From assembly GCA_963970005.1 (NCBI GenBank), contig CAXAMN010013980.1:1-64000 (forward strand): 64,000 bases of DNA, read 5' to 3'. The notes beneath the pieces were generated by a model. The model was not told the origin of the DNA and did no database searches. It saw only the letters and a program-made list of their open reading frames with translations. A program made the translations under genes and the position numbers. This document shows positions 34,560 to 46,270 of this stretch, piece by piece. The stretch's first letter is position 1; the number at the start of each line of letters is the position of its first letter. The stretch is from Durusdinium trenchii. Taxonomy: Eukaryota; Sar; Dinophyceae; Suessiales; Symbiodiniaceae.

Positions 34560-34734
34560 TCTATCTTTGTGCCAAGCGCGTCGATTCACAAAGTCTCCGA
34601 CCGAGTCGTCCAGCGCGTCGAGCATACGGGAATAGACCCTGGCAGTTGCAGAAGTGGATCCCAATGAAGTGTGAAGTAGCTCCCGGTCCTCCCGCAGTTT
34701 CTGCCGCACATCGCCAAACATCACGGCGACACAT
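34560..34734 (-). CDS. exon of an unidentified gene (likely 3' part)
   Basis: This follows a strong acceptor (CTGCCCTCCCCAG|ATGTG). The frame reads VAVMFGDVRQKLREDRELLH then TSLGSTSATARVYSRMLDAL, an acidic/basic helical segment. The frame continues to a stop at 34,542, but the last residues may be intron. Good exon on splice and composition grounds, no family recognised. Upstream exons of the same gene probably lie at 34.9-35.9 kb. Confidence 0.45.
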
Positions 34735-34884
34735 CTGGGGAGGGCAGGACGCCTCCTCTTGTTTTCGAAGAGTCTGGAACAATCAAAGGTCTGACAACTG
34801 TTTTGGCTTTTAATATAGATTCATGTTCTGTATAAATCATTTTTTGGGGAACCAAATCCAACCATCCGAGACCTGACTCACCAA

Positions 34885-35130
34885 CACACCCCCAAAAAAG
34901 GAGCTTGGCAGAATAGAGGTGCCACACAATTGCTAGGTCCCCCAGCCACGCGGCGTCAGGCGTCGCGTCGCGGTGCCGCTCCTCTTCCACAAAGAGCTGC
35001 AGAAAGTCGCTGCCGCGGAGATCCGGTGGAGGGCTGCCCAGGCTGCGCCTGGGCGGCTCGAAAAGCTCGCTCTCGGTGCGGCAAGCTCTGTTCGACACCA
35101 AGAAATCGAGCGTGTTTGCTACCACTAAGA
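34885..35130 (-). CDS. exon of the same unidentified gene
   Basis: The frame contains CRTESELFEPPRRSLGSPPP then DLRGSDFLQLFVEEERHRD, with an acceptor option at CATCTTAG|TGGTAGC near 35,125. It is Pro-rich, then acidic. The preceding LPILVVANTLD looks like a small-GTPase G4 box but lacks the Lys and probably spans the intron edge, so I do not call a GTPase. Confidence 0.4.
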
Positions 35131-35384
35131 TGGGTAAATTCATGATCCATTCGTGAAGAAGTGGGGCGATTACGCAAACAATATGTTTCGAAAGCATGTG
35201 CTGATTGCAAAAGCCACTGGAGGAGGAAAATGCCAAAATGCGGATATTAGGATAGTCCATGAACTCCTCCGCAATCTCAAAGAGTCTACATAACAATAAT
35301 AACAATATATAATAGTAATAATATGTAATAATACACTCTCCATGATACTAGGATACGAGGAATCTATTAGTCTACGCATGTCTA

Positions 35385-35672
35385 CGCATCACTCTCCATG
35401 ATATTGGTCCATACATCATCATAGCAATTCCCCTTTTCCACCCGTCTCTTGTGAACGCCGAGAGGCAAAAGCAAGGTCGAAAGTTGATTCGACGTCACAG
35501 TGATCTTCATTTCTTCATCCAGCTCCACGACCGCGTCACAGAATTCCAGAAGTAAGCAGGAAGCCGCACCAAGCTCGATGGTGCGCTTCCTTAGCTCCGA
35601 GGAGAGGAGTTTCAGCAAGTCCCTTTTGGGGATGGGACCCTTTTTAAACGCGATTCGAAGACCCAAAACCTG
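35385..35672 (-). CDS. exon of the same unidentified gene
   Basis: The exon starts right after an acceptor (CTTCATTCACAG|GTTTTG). It encodes VLGLRIAFKKGPIPKRDLLK, then a Leu-rich helical stretch (IELGAASCLLLEFCDAVVEL) and ends near NCYDDVWTNIMES at a GTGATG donor. About 95 residues, strongly protein-like. No family recognised. Confidence 0.5.
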
Positions 35673-35739
35673 TGAATGAAGGTCTTGCACAGTCCCTGAC
35701 TCTGGCTGGTTGGACTATGATCCAGACATGTTAAACTAA

Positions 35740-35922
35740 AGCTCGAGATTTGGTGCAACAATTCGGATACACTGTGAGATCTGTATTGGGAACATATTTT
35801 GGACAAATGCACCCTCTTTAGCTGGGAAAAAGGCTTCAAGTGTAGGAGTTAGAGGGTCATGAGTCATGACCGCATGCTTAAAGTCTTCAAACTTTGACAA
35901 ACACCAAGCATCTGCACCTGCA
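35740..35922 (-). CDS. exon of the same unidentified gene (5' part)
   Basis: The frame reads DAWCLSKFEDFKHAVMTHDP then TPTLEAFFPAKEGAFVQNMF, preceded by a GATGCAG acceptor. It probably lies upstream of the exon at 35,385. The 3' border is unclear. Confidence 0.38.
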
Positions 35923-35999
35923 TCCAATTACTAAACCTGACAACAACATAGCCTGAGCATATCATACGGCTCTGCAACAAACATTTCCAGCAACAAACA

Positions 36000-38300
36000 A
36001 TCTGGGGAACATATGCAGCTCTGCAACTCACTGCGGAACTTGCAGCTCTGAGCTTGCACCGGTGGCCGTCAGAGTGCTTTATCCGTCTGGAATTTGGAAT
36101 TTTCCAAGATGTTTCAAAAGGTGTTGATCACCAACCTTCCAAACTTCCAAATCACCAACATTTGATGTGTCTATGCCCCCAATGTTCCACTGCTCCAAGT
36201 CTTCAAGTGAAGGATTTGGAGGTTTCAGCATGTTGTCAGACACCCCGCGCCCAAAACTCTTGGCTCAAGTCCCACGTGATTTAACGGGTCATTCGGCGCT
36301 TGTAAACATATAGCAAATGTTGGGAATTGAGCCTAAGGTTCTGCAAGTTCACACTCATCTTCACATTCTCATACATCTGTTGTCGTATGGTCACCTGGGC
36401 GAATCGGGTTTGGCAACATGACAGCCACCACGCCAACCCCGCGGACCACTGGGAGCTTCAGGAGAACACAACAAATTACGTAAAACATATGGGCATGTGG
36501 AGGTTTTGTCATTTGAACTGGTTGATCTCTCCATATCCAAAAGAACCTTCAATGAAGTCCTCTGACAAATAATTTCCAACGGTTGCAATGCACAATGGCC
36601 ACATGCATCGGTTTCAAAACATATTGCATCTATCATGCACCTACAAAGACATAAGCCTCCCGTTGCATGATCTGGAACATCAAAGGAGGAACCCTCTTAC
36701 AAATACCTACTGAGGAGGTTTAAGTCTAATTACCAGTTTTCATGATCAATCACCAAGGGTTCAGCGACTATAGCCCCCTTAGTATTGATGTCAATTACAA
36801 TTGTTCATGTTGTGGCCCCTCCTGACCTGACAACATACACCGGTGAAACTAGTCAGATCAATTTTTCCGAAAAAAACAACAACACATCGAAAGGATCGGA
36901 CTAGTTCAGTTCCATGAAATTTCACGTTCTAAAATCCAATGCATCTTGACCTGGCTCGTGTGGTTTTGCCGGTGTACTGGTTTGCTACTGCAACGGAACT
37001 TACAAGACTCTCATCTCACTTGGGAGGCACTGAAACACATGCACGCGTAAAGCAAATCACCCACCAACAATCACCAACAATGAAAGTGAGCAGAGCCCAA
37101 AGCGGGAACCCTCAAAGTCATTGCCCAGCAGAAACGTGTCCTTTTTTTTCACTAAGTGAAGCCCTCTTCTTTCACAAGGGTGGACAACATGGCCAACATG
37201 TCAGCCACATGACCGCAACAAGTAAATCAAATTCAAACGAGTGGCGACACCAGCGTAATAGATCAGCAACTCGGCAGTCTGTGCAAAGAGCAAATCGCTG
37301 GAAGACAACGAGCTGAAAATGCCTTGGAGGCCGACGATTCCGGAGGACTCCGGGGCTTTTGCGGCCCTAGTGCCCCTCCAGCCAGTTTTCTTCTATATAC
37401 CATGTTTCTCGGCATCGTGGCTCTATCGACGCACCTTCACATCATTGAATGACGTTCATTATATAATACTCTATGAATCTGCAACAGCAGCGAGTAAAAT
37501 TGCGAAATTGTTGAGATCATCAGCTGTCGGCCAAACAATGGCAAGCACATGGCTCAAAACCTCAATGCTGAGCATGTAGGCTGAGTGGTTGTAGCCCATG
37601 GGAACCGAATTCAGCCGTCCAGTGGCTTCGTGGCAGCCCCATTCAAGTGAGTCAAGGTTGAAGGCCCTCTACATTGAAGCTCATCAAGCCAATTGGTTTG
37701 GCACAAATCTGGCCATAAGCCGTGCAAACTTCACAAAAGGAAACGGAATGCATTGACAAAGGACGCGCCTCTGGAACGTGCCCCATGCAAGTGGACCCCG
37801 CGTGCTTAAAGGGAGCATACTAGGGTGCATGTTCCAAAATGCTATGGCCTCCTCCGAATTGGCACACGTTGCAGAAAAGCATCATGAGAATTTGAAGTCA
37901 GGTCCGTTTTTTTTAATTAAACCGTCCAAAACAAAACTAGCGTTTCCGCCTTTCTCACCCTCCACGGAAGCCCCACCAGCCGCCAGCCTCCCCACCTTGC
38001 CACAACAATGCCCTGTACTGCTCCGCAAGCATGCCCGCTCTGCTCTGGCATTATTTGTCGCGAGCCACAGCCCCCAAAGAGGCCATCCACCAGGGATCGG
38101 GACTGACCGTCACATTGGCGAATCTCCGTGACGTGGGTGGCATTGTCCCCCGTTCCGGCCAGGTAGCCCACCCAAGTGTCGGTAGCTACTCATTGGTCTC
38201 TTAATATCTCTTAATGCTATAAAGGCTACCGGCTTCGACACGTAACACGTGAGACATCCCGATCAAGGTCCTTATATGAGGTCTGCAGTTTGCAGAGTTC
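36000..38300. other. non-coding, no gene supported
   Basis: Several frames of 80-125 codons exist on the plus strand (for example 36,939-37,316 and 37,778-38,131), but none has splice support, a domain or a clear advantage over antisense frames. Confidence 0.4.
36700..36719 (+). repeat. relic of family A foldback element
   Basis: CAAATACCTACTGAGGAGGT differs by one base from the right-arm segment of the 100-bp element at 18,363-18,462. The rest of that element is not recognisable here, so this is a truncated or decayed copy at best. Confidence 0.35.
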
Positions 38301-38321
38301 TCCATGTCGATGACCGCGGAG

Positions 38322-39071
38322 TTATGCCCTTAGCTTATCACTTGGACGATCAAAGTCCAATGAACCAACAAGCTCCAGCGAGGCCGCCCGTGCTTCCTCC
38401 TTCCGTCCACCATATGGAGCCCACAGAGACGTTAGTTTTTCTCCACCCAGTTGGCATCGCGCTTGCAGCCGCGGTATGTCCTCGAGGTTCGGGGCACTCT
38501 TCGATTGGACTGTGCATCCCTCCATTTTTCCCTCATTGATTTCCACCCTGGGACCGTCTGAAAGACGGGAATAACCGTCCAGCGGCACCCTGGGGCGCAA
38601 TGCCTCCCGCACCTTCATGGCCATTATGGCCACTTTGTCCTCTTCTCCGGCTGCGAAAAGCTGGGTCCTGTGGCATGTCCATGTGAATGTCCATCTGAAG
38701 TAATGCCACTTCTCCCTGCACAGTCTTGAAGCTTCTGAAAGGATTGCCAGCAGGTTGTTGTCGTGGACTAGCTCAGCCGCAAGCACCCGATCGGGTTGGA
38801 TCGCACGAACGATGTTCACAGCCAGCATGGCTACGCATTGTATGACAAAACATTTGCGGAACACAAAGGGCCTCATTAGCAAAACACTTACAGTAAATGC
38901 AAGCATGTTCTTTGAAGTCAAGCCAAGTAAGAATCCATTCTGCATCTTTCTGTTGATCATTACACGGAATTTCAAGTCTCCCATGCCGCGGAGACAAGAA
39001 AGGTTCGCGTCGCCCTCGCCGCCTGCGAAAAGTAACATGCTCGTGGTGTGGTTCTGAGGTGGTTGTGTCAC
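38322..39071 (-). CDS. 249-codon open frame, unidentified
   Basis: This is the longest uninterrupted minus-strand frame outside the LINE. The C-terminal 110 residues (EDKVAIMAMKVREALRPRVP onward, to DRPSDKLRA-stop at 38,322) are clearly protein-like and could be an exon starting after a CTTTTCGCAG acceptor near 38,660. A middle stretch (NIVRAIQPDRVLAAELVHDN then NLLAILSEASRL) is also protein-like. The hydrophobic, Lys-poor N-terminal part may include an intron. No domain recognised. Confidence 0.45.
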   Translation of the reverse strand: MTQPPQNHTTSMLLFAGGEGDANLSCLRGMGDLKFRVMINRKMQNGFLLGLTSKNMLAFTVSVLLMRPFVFRKCFVIQCVAMLAVNIVRAIQPDRVLAAELVHDNNLLAILSEASRLCREKWHYFRWTFTWTCHRTQLFAAGEEDKVAIMAMKVREALRPRVPLDGYSRLSDGPRVEINEGKMEGCTVQSKSAPNLEDIPRLQARCQLGGEKLTSLWAPYGGRKEEARAASLELVGSLDFDRPSDKLRA

Positions 39072-39299
39072 GTTTTGTATCCCTTGCAGGGTTTTGAAGG
39101 GCTTAAAAGCCGGATTTCCACAAGTTACGTTTCACAGTCGTCCGGGGTTGATTTATGCCGATGCGATATCCCACAACCAGAAGGGCATTTGTTGAGCGTC
39201 TACGCAACCTGCACTTTTTCAGTGCTTCCGGCTGCACAAACCCCCGTTTCCACGGGACCTTATTTGGCCTGCCCTTTGCACTTTAGATCCCTTTAGCGT

Positions 39300-42200
39300 A
39301 TGTTATGTTAGCGTCCGCGCACATCACTCCATATATTATATATTTGGAAAGCTTCTTCAAGAACGGCACCACGCAAGAGTCCGTCAAACTCTCGAAGAAA
39401 CACCAGCAAGCGCGGATGGCATATGGTCCATGGTGAGCGTTGGCTGTAAAATACGAAACTGCACGACACTGCGACGAGTGAACACAACCTTGAGCTGCTG
39501 ATAACGTAGCCAAATGTGATCCCAACAGTCTTTCAACAAGTCTCAGAACTCCTCCACACTGAAAAGTGCAAAAACCAACGCACATCTATAATGTGCAAAG
39601 ACAAATGCCACCCACACAAAGAAACAACACAAAGGACCCAGCCAAAAAAAGGAGTCACCACCGAACAAACAAATGTACAAAACGCAACAAGGAAAAAGCC
39701 AACCGCTCGGAACGGCAACCCCAAGACTCTGATGCATTTTGAGACGTGCAACAGTGCAACCCCCAAACACAAAGAAAGACACAGTGAAACATAATACGCA
39801 AATGTGACCAACATCATGAATCAACATCGTTGGTTTCCCTCCACCACACCCCGACCGCACCCCCACCAAAGACCAAAGCCTGGCGCCCGGTGCCGGTGCG
39901 TCCCAAGCTGCTATGCAAAGAAACAGCCCAGTGAATCGCTCCACCCAGCAGGGCCAACCACAAGTGCCGAGCCTGCGACGTTCGGCGACGTGGGCGGCTG
40001 CACGGGAAAGCGCGGCGACAGCGCTGGCGGGAGGAAGGAGTCCGAAGGAGTTAATGATGGAAGTGAGAGGATTTGGAGGTTCGGATTGGCGAAGGGTGCC
40101 AATCATGCCTAGTGAAGACTAATTCATCAAAGCTCCCCCCATGTTGAAAAGGGTGTACGAGGTTTACACTCCATGTTGGGGGTCTTTTTTATCAACTGTT
40201 ACATCTGTTTACATTACTCAATAGTAGGCTCACGAGTTTTTCGGGAAACTGGCTTCACCGATGACTTCGCAGGACCCTTCCAGCTTTGATCAACACCTGG
40301 CAATACCATATAAATATATATATATATATGCAGTGTGTTTCAACATAGGAAGACCTCCACCTGGAAGAAAATGAAGAAAGGAAAATGAACCGCATTGCTT
40401 GGGTGATCTTGGGTGTCTCCCTATTCAAAAACACACACACACACACACACGTCCTGGGTCTCCTGGTTCTCTGGAGCGGTCGATCATCCCTGTCCTTTCG
40501 GACAGATTTCGGGTGACCGGGGGTGACCTTTCTCGAGAAATTCTCCCTGTTTTGCCGAACAAAGCCCGTCTGCCCGTCTGGCACGCGTCGACGTCTGAAG
40601 GCCCGTCTGACGTACGTCTCGGGTCCAGTCTCGTCTGAAGAGTCAGGCAGCACATAGGCCGAGCAAGAAACGCGGAAGCAACGTGGCCAAAGACCTGACA
40701 CGGAAGGAACGCGTTCCGTGTCGAGTGGTCCCGAGTGGTCCCTACGACCTGAAGAACATCTATGTTTCGTTGGTGTGACCTTTACTTAGAATCTAGAACA
40801 GAACAATGAACATCTCTTTGCCAATTGGGGACTTGGTGATTAGTACATGTAGATCATAGAGTAGTACATATTATAATGTACTATATATACTATACATAAA
40901 CACACACATATATCATCTTCATATCTACTCTGCCCGACTCTCTGGCACCAAGCTGTGTGGCGCCAGGGAAGCCGCCCAGCGGCTCAGTGGGGCAACTTGA
41001 CGCGTTTGTGGCGTTGTGGAATCGGATGCGAGGAACAAATCACATGGAAGTGGAAAATCATTTGGAAGGCTACTTTCCGAAGACCAAGCAGGTGGTGAAC
41101 TCCACTTCCATGAAATGTGAGTCAAAGGGTGCTTAGGTGGTCGGCTTTCCGTAAGAACCAGCGTTTGCTAGCTCAAATGGAATGGTTCAGTATAGTATAT
41201 ACTGCATGCCTCTCAAAAGCATGGAAAGCAGCCGCTACAAAGCACAAGTTCCAAAGCACCAAGAGTTTTTCTGTTTGAGGGACGTTCTGTCAACCGCGCT
41301 GCAGCAGGAAGTTGATGATGAAACATCGTGGATTCTTAAGTAACCATCAACCTAAACCGAGTTGCAACTCAGTTTAACCCTAAAACCCAAAGACACGTGA
41401 ATCCCGACTCACAATGCATGGGAATTCCTTTTGAAGCTGCCAGGCTGCACGATGATTGTGTCGGCAACACTCGTGGAGAGCAGTGGGATGGTGCAAAGAG
41501 TTTGGAGGAGTAGGTACCAAAGATCCAAAGACCTGTCTGCCAGGGTAATGCAAAAATCACACGCGTGGAGAAAGGATCCCTAGGCATTCAACACAATGTT
41601 GTAACGAGGTGTAACGAGGTGCAGCACACACATATTACAATCATATATATGTATAGCATGACTGAGCACAGCGACAGCAAAAGCATGGCTTCGCCTAGGT
41701 GCAAGGGCTTTGCAAACAAAAAACCTAGAACAAGAAAGGACGCCTAGAACAAGGGCGTACAGCTGCAGAGAAAAATACATCCTTGCTCATTCTGCCCTGA
41801 AGAACACTGTTCAACTCCGCACCCTGGAGTCACCAGCTGCTGCCAGGAGCAAAGAACCAGTACCACCGCATAGGCCTCGAGACGTCTCGAAGCGAGCCAG
41901 CGGACCTTTCGTGAGGAACGGTAACATGTATAACTACACCTCATGGGACCATGAGACAGAACTAGCATGAAATAGCTACATTTCAATACATTTCACGATT
42001 TAAAGCCCTTCTTCAATCCAATTGGTCGGATACATCTGGTCAATTGGGTCAAAAAGATGTTTCACGATTTGTTCACGATCAAAATGCCATGGCGAGCTCG
42101 AGGTTTCTGAAGCATCTGGCATCATCTGGCCAAAATTGCAATCTCTGGTTTTCAAGGCCGAGGATTATCAACGTTGTGGCGGATCATCTTGGAACTCGAT

Positions 42201-44540
42201 CCCCTTCAATCAAATCGAAGGTGTCATGCTTTCGGTCCGGACATGTGGGGGCATAGTTTTCACGCCTAGTTGCAGGGGTTCTCGGGGGTTCTCGAATATC
42301 GACGATCTACAGAGATTCACCCTGGGAAGGATATGCAAGGAGTGACCCAATGTTTGAGGCTTAAGGAGGATTGAACTTTAAACCCACACTTCACACAAAG
42401 CCAACAAAACTCAAACAACACAGAAACACCACCACCGGCTGGTCATGTCATCTACATGCTCTATCAGCCGATCAATGTAGGTCATGATGTCCGTGGCCCA
42501 CCGTTGTTGCATGGTGTGCTCAATATGACTGGACGATGATTTGGACTTCTCGGAGGCCATGTCACAATGACATTTGCCAGGTCCATTGAAGGTTGAAGGT
42601 TATGAGAAGTTCTCATCCAGAAGTGCCATTCAATGACCAGCATGCGCAAGAATAGAGCAACCAACATCACCTGCACATATAGTGACACAAACTGGATCAG
42701 CATGAGCCCATATTTGTACAGCAAATAGTTAATACGTACTTAGTTTCAATGCACATGAAAGAGGACCAAGTTGCATCTGGACTGCTGATTCTTGACTCAA
42801 ACACATTGTCTCGCAATGTGTTAAGTGGATGATGTGCCGCATGTGTCTTCAACATAGCTGTCGACTAAACACGTGTGGCATTGGTGCCCCCCAAATCTCA
42901 AATCATTCCCATGGCATGACAAAAACGGTATTGATTTTGAATACCTAGGGAGCCATGGGAAAGTTCACCCAAAACAGGATCCAACTCTTGGATTTCCAGG
43001 ATGAGCAAACTTAGCAGAAAACAAAGGCTATACGATACTCTTCCGTGCCTGAGCGCTGGAACGCAGCACTTTGCAAAGCATGCTCTCGAAAAAGCGCGTG
43101 ACACGCAGCTCGGTCTTCTGCCACTCCTCGTTACGTCCATCTGATTTCAGTCTCAAAGCCGGAAAGAAGTGGAGACCAGGCCGGAAAGGGTTCCCATATG
43201 TTCGCATGTTTCTGTAGCTTCAGAGTGTGACATGAAGCATGTTCTTGAAGATCAGTGTGGTCGGGATTCCAAACAGGTCCTGGAACTGCACAATGCTGCG
43301 CAGTTCCAGTTGCTGTGGGTAAAATAGCCTACTGCAGATTACAACCCAAACTGGCATGAAACATCTAGAGAAACCACACCAAACTACTCTTGGTGGAGCA
43401 AACCCGTGGATAAAACCCGCAAATAGGTCTAAAGAGATCCTATTCGAGCCTTTCCACCATAAAACAGCATACTTCTTTGAAGGGACGATGATTTTCAGAC
43501 CCAAAGCACCTATAAAACTGGAATATAATAATGAAGACTCTTGATTAATAAACCCCCCATATGAAGAGGATGTTCAATTCAAATTGCGGGGGTTTGTCAT
43601 CAAGAGTCTACGTTATGTATACAACACACACATTGACACACATGTCACATATATATATATATACACATTGACCTCTTGAGTTTCAACCACCCACTGATCG
43701 GTCCAATTTGCCATACGTCCACCCGACCGTCTGTTCCGTCTCGGCACACCCGGGGGTCTCACCGTCTCGACGTGGACACGAAGCGAACGGCTCCTGGAAG
43801 TTGCTCTGAAACTGCCGGAAACTACTGCAAAGACATAACCAAGTGGTCCTGCCACTGTGAATGAACAGGTGAATGAACTGTGAATGAGGGGGAGTGACTA
43901 CTCTGTCTGGGCATCTCTACAGATAAACTATAAGCCAATAGATATCTGACATAGGTTGGCAGCGGGATGAAGCAAATGAAAAGACCTTTCGAGCACTTGC
44001 ACCATGATGGACTGACATCATCTGGAGTCTAGAAGGAAATCTCCGAGCTACTAACCATGATTCTCTTTGGCGGTGTGCTCTATTTCAGGTCTAGAACATC
44101 AAACATCCCGTGATCCCGTGGTACAAACAAGCTGAACTTCACGCTTGGGAATCCCCTTTTGTCTGGAGTCTGCTCATTTGCCCAAACAGACTCGCTGCAT
44201 TGTCCACTCTGTTGAGGATTTAAGACACCCAAAACGTGGGTCATCAGGAACCTGCAACCATCCGAACCGATCCCAAATGCCCAAATGAATACATGCGAAA
44301 GGAAAACATGCGACTAAAATTGTATTGTTTGCGCAGGCAGGTGACTTTGCCTTTTTAATGCGCGTTGTATGGAGCTTCTTCCCATTCTTGTTCTAGATGT
44401 GAAAAAAACATGACTGGCAAACTGACTCACTCAGTCACCATCTGTTGATGTTGACAAAAAGTATTGTCTGTATCTGTGTAGTATAGTAGGCTAGAATGTA
44501 CACATCATATAATATATATATATATGTATACAGTATATAT
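39300..44540. other. mostly non-coding; two doubtful ORFs
   Basis: No gene is firmly supported. Doubtful plus-strand frames are 39,913-40,122 (Arg/Ala-rich, ends DWRRVPIMPSED) and 42,022-42,345 (107 codons, ends QRFTLGRICKE). An AC microsatellite sits at about 40,430-40,450, TA runs at about 40,313-40,329 and 43,650-43,663, and the family B foldback element at 43,535. Confidence 0.4.
43535..43609. mobile_element. MITE-like foldback element, family B, copy 2
   Basis: This is a 75-bp element starting AGACTCTTGATTAATAAACC and ending in the near-complement (GGTTTGTCATCAAGAGTCT). The first 11 bases of the terminal inverted repeats are perfect. The interior CCCCCCATATGAAGAG and TTCAATTCAAA match the copy at 7,601-7,682. 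Confidence 0.7.
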
Positions 44541-44546
44541 ATATAT

Positions 44547-44698
44547 GGGAGACACATCCAAAAAGATCATGCATATACATATACAAAAAGATCATGCATA
44601 TACATNNNNNNNNNNCAAAAAGATCATGCATATACATATACAAAAAGATCATGCATATACATATATGTATATGCATGATCTTTTTGGATGTGTCTCCC
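44547..44698. repeat. foldback structure with 23-bp tandem core and N gap
   Basis: The left end GGGAGACACATCCAAAAAGA is the exact complement of the right end, and the match extends about 35 bp inward. Between them the unit CAAAAAGATCATGCATATAC recurs at least four times at roughly 23-bp spacing. Ten N (44,606-44,615) interrupt the core, so the assembler probably failed on this hairpin and the copy number is unknown. Confidence 0.75.
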
Positions 44699-44744
44699 GG
44701 TTTCGTGTGACTCAGGGCTCCTGAATTTCCAGACTCCTCCGAAT

Positions 44745-44885
44745 TTACGGATCTGCGACAGCAACTGCAAGGCCGTGAGAATTTCCAAGCCATAGATGCC
44801 TCAGTGCTGATTTGCCCAGTGAATCCTGATCAAGGGCACCAATCCCCGGAACCATCTTCCACCGGCGGCAGCTGCTTCGGCGAAA
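44745..44885 (-). CDS. candidate terminal exon of PPR gene B or separate
   Basis: The minus-strand frame reads WKMVPGIGALDQDSLGKSAL then NSHGLAVAVADP-stop. It lies just downstream of the last recognisable PPR exon (45,878). The assignment to that gene is only positional. Confidence 0.2.
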   Translation of the reverse strand, partial: FRRSSCRRWKMVPGIGALDQDSLGKSALRHLWLGNSHGLAVAVADP

Positions 44886-45070
44886 TTCTGATGTGCCCAC
44901 GATCATGTAGACCCGATCCAAACATAGGCTACGACAATGGCTTCTTTGCCAACTTACTGTAACCAAAAAAACTATATATATGCCATCTCACTCGTTGGAT
45001 TGCTACAGCTTCCAACAGCCTAGCATTATGTCGGGCACGCCAGCCATAGATACAAGGAGCCAAAATAGTT

Positions 45071-45365
45071 TTATAAAGCAAAAACAAAGCAAAAAAAAAA
45101 CAAAAGGCAAAGCAAACAAAAAAACAAGAAAATGTAGCTGTGCGTATTTGTCGTTTTTTTTTCACTTTTTTTTCGCTTTATTTTCGCATATGTTTCGTTT
45201 TATTTTTATTTTTTATTTTTTTCGTTTTTTTGTTTTTTTTCCTAGGAGGGTACAGCAAAAACATATTTGTCTTTTTTTTTTTTTTTGTTTTTTGCTTTGT
45301 TTTCGCTTTGTTTTTGCATTTTCATTTGCTTTTATTTTGTTTTTTCATTTTTTTCACAAAAAATA
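45071..45365. repeat. A-rich block facing T-rich block (inverted low complexity)
   Basis: An A-rich tract with regular GCAAA/CAAAAC words (45,071-45,133) is followed by a long T-rich tract with the complementary TTTGC/GTTTT words (45,150-45,365). The two can pair as a large imperfect hairpin. The Phe-rich plus-strand frames here are an artefact of this composition. Confidence 0.6.
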
Positions 45366-45877
45366 TTTGATGGTTGGCCACGTATGGCTGCCATCGCCCA
45401 ACATAAGCCTAGCACCCTTAACATCCTGGCTCCGAGAGGGACTGAAGAGTCTTACCGGTCCTTTCTTTTTCGGTGTGTGGGATCATGTTCTTCAGTTTCT
45501 TTACCCTCGTCTATATTTGCCTTCTGCAGGTTGACACAAGCTATCTATCAGACCTTCTGAAGACAAATGTGGAACCCAACCGAGCCAAACCGTGTAGTGG
45601 TCCATTTCCATTGTGCAGCAGGTGTTCAGCTCGGGTAGCTTGCCCATGGGGATTCTGGATCAGCCCACCCTTCCCGCCACCCAAAAGCAATTATAGTATA
45701 AATGTATGCAGTATATATATATATATAGTGACAAACAAACTCTTAGAACATAATATAGTTCCAAGTGGTTGTCTACCACAATACATATATATATATATTA
45801 TATATACTACAAGGTTGTCTAAACCTCCCGTCCTGCTGATCTGATATTTCCTTCATAGCTCCAGGTTTCTCGCTTAC

Positions 45878-46006
45878 ACCACCAGATTTGGTCAGCAACT
45901 GTCTCATCACTTGCAATGCAATGCCATGGTGCAAATCAGCAGGCCATAGTTCTGATCCATGGCCAGTCCAAGAAGACTCGTTTCTTACTTGAGCCCGAGC
46001 TCGCAA
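45878..46006 (-). CDS. PPR gene B, 3' exon
   Basis: The frame reads SELWPADLHHGIALQVMRQL then LTKSGG and stops at a strong GTAAGC donor whose first base is 45,877. The ALQVMRQLL helix fits the second helix of a PPR motif. Weak alone, but it lies in line with the other PPR exons on this strand. Confidence 0.35.
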
Positions 46007-46144
46007 TTGACGAACACTTCAGATTTGTAATTAATTGGCCTAGAGTGAAACCTGCCATGCCTCCCTGGAGGCCCATTCCATGTCTGCTGAGATCTGCAGA
46101 TTGAGCCGTGTCCGGCTGTGCTCCCGGCTGTGCCCTGCCTGAGA

Positions 46145-46270
46145 GCTCTTCATGGCCCGCAGCAAGTCTAAAGATGTCGGCCACGCAGATAAGGCAGCCC
46201 CACTCATGCAAGTCATCGCGCTACTAAAGCCTGAGGCTGCCGCGGGGTCTGCGGTGTCGCGTGAATTTGA
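46145..46270 (-). CDS. PPR gene B exon (after the LINE)
   Basis: This contains SSAMTCMSGAALSAWPTSLD then LLRAMKSSQAG. The layout S-A-[MI]-x-x(4,8)-W-x3-L-x-L-L-x-x-M matches the dinoflagellate PPR consensus seen in the exons at 53.7-62.9 kb. Borders are approximate. Confidence 0.45.

Noticed and set aside
35110..35150. LPILVVANTLD as a small-GTPase G4 motif
   Set aside because: The essential Lys of NKxD is absent, no P-loop is visible upstream, and the stretch probably straddles a splice acceptor.
36240..36262. TTGGCTCAAG near 36,250 (also GGCTCAAG near 11,966 and 52,615) as spliced-leader relics
   Set aside because: Only 8-10 bases match, upstream bases diverge from the leader, and no gene start, target duplication or element end is adjacent. 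The 52,615 case is inside LINE coding sequence.
39543..40106. 187-codon minus-strand frame ending in a Phe/Cys-rich hydrophobic tail
   Set aside because: Hydrophobicity comes from an A-rich plus strand; a plus-strand frame overlaps and neither has splice or domain support.
44980..45534. 184-codon Phe-rich plus-strand frame that could be read as a membrane protein
   Set aside because: It is entirely the product of T-rich low-complexity sequence; hydrophobicity here is compositional.
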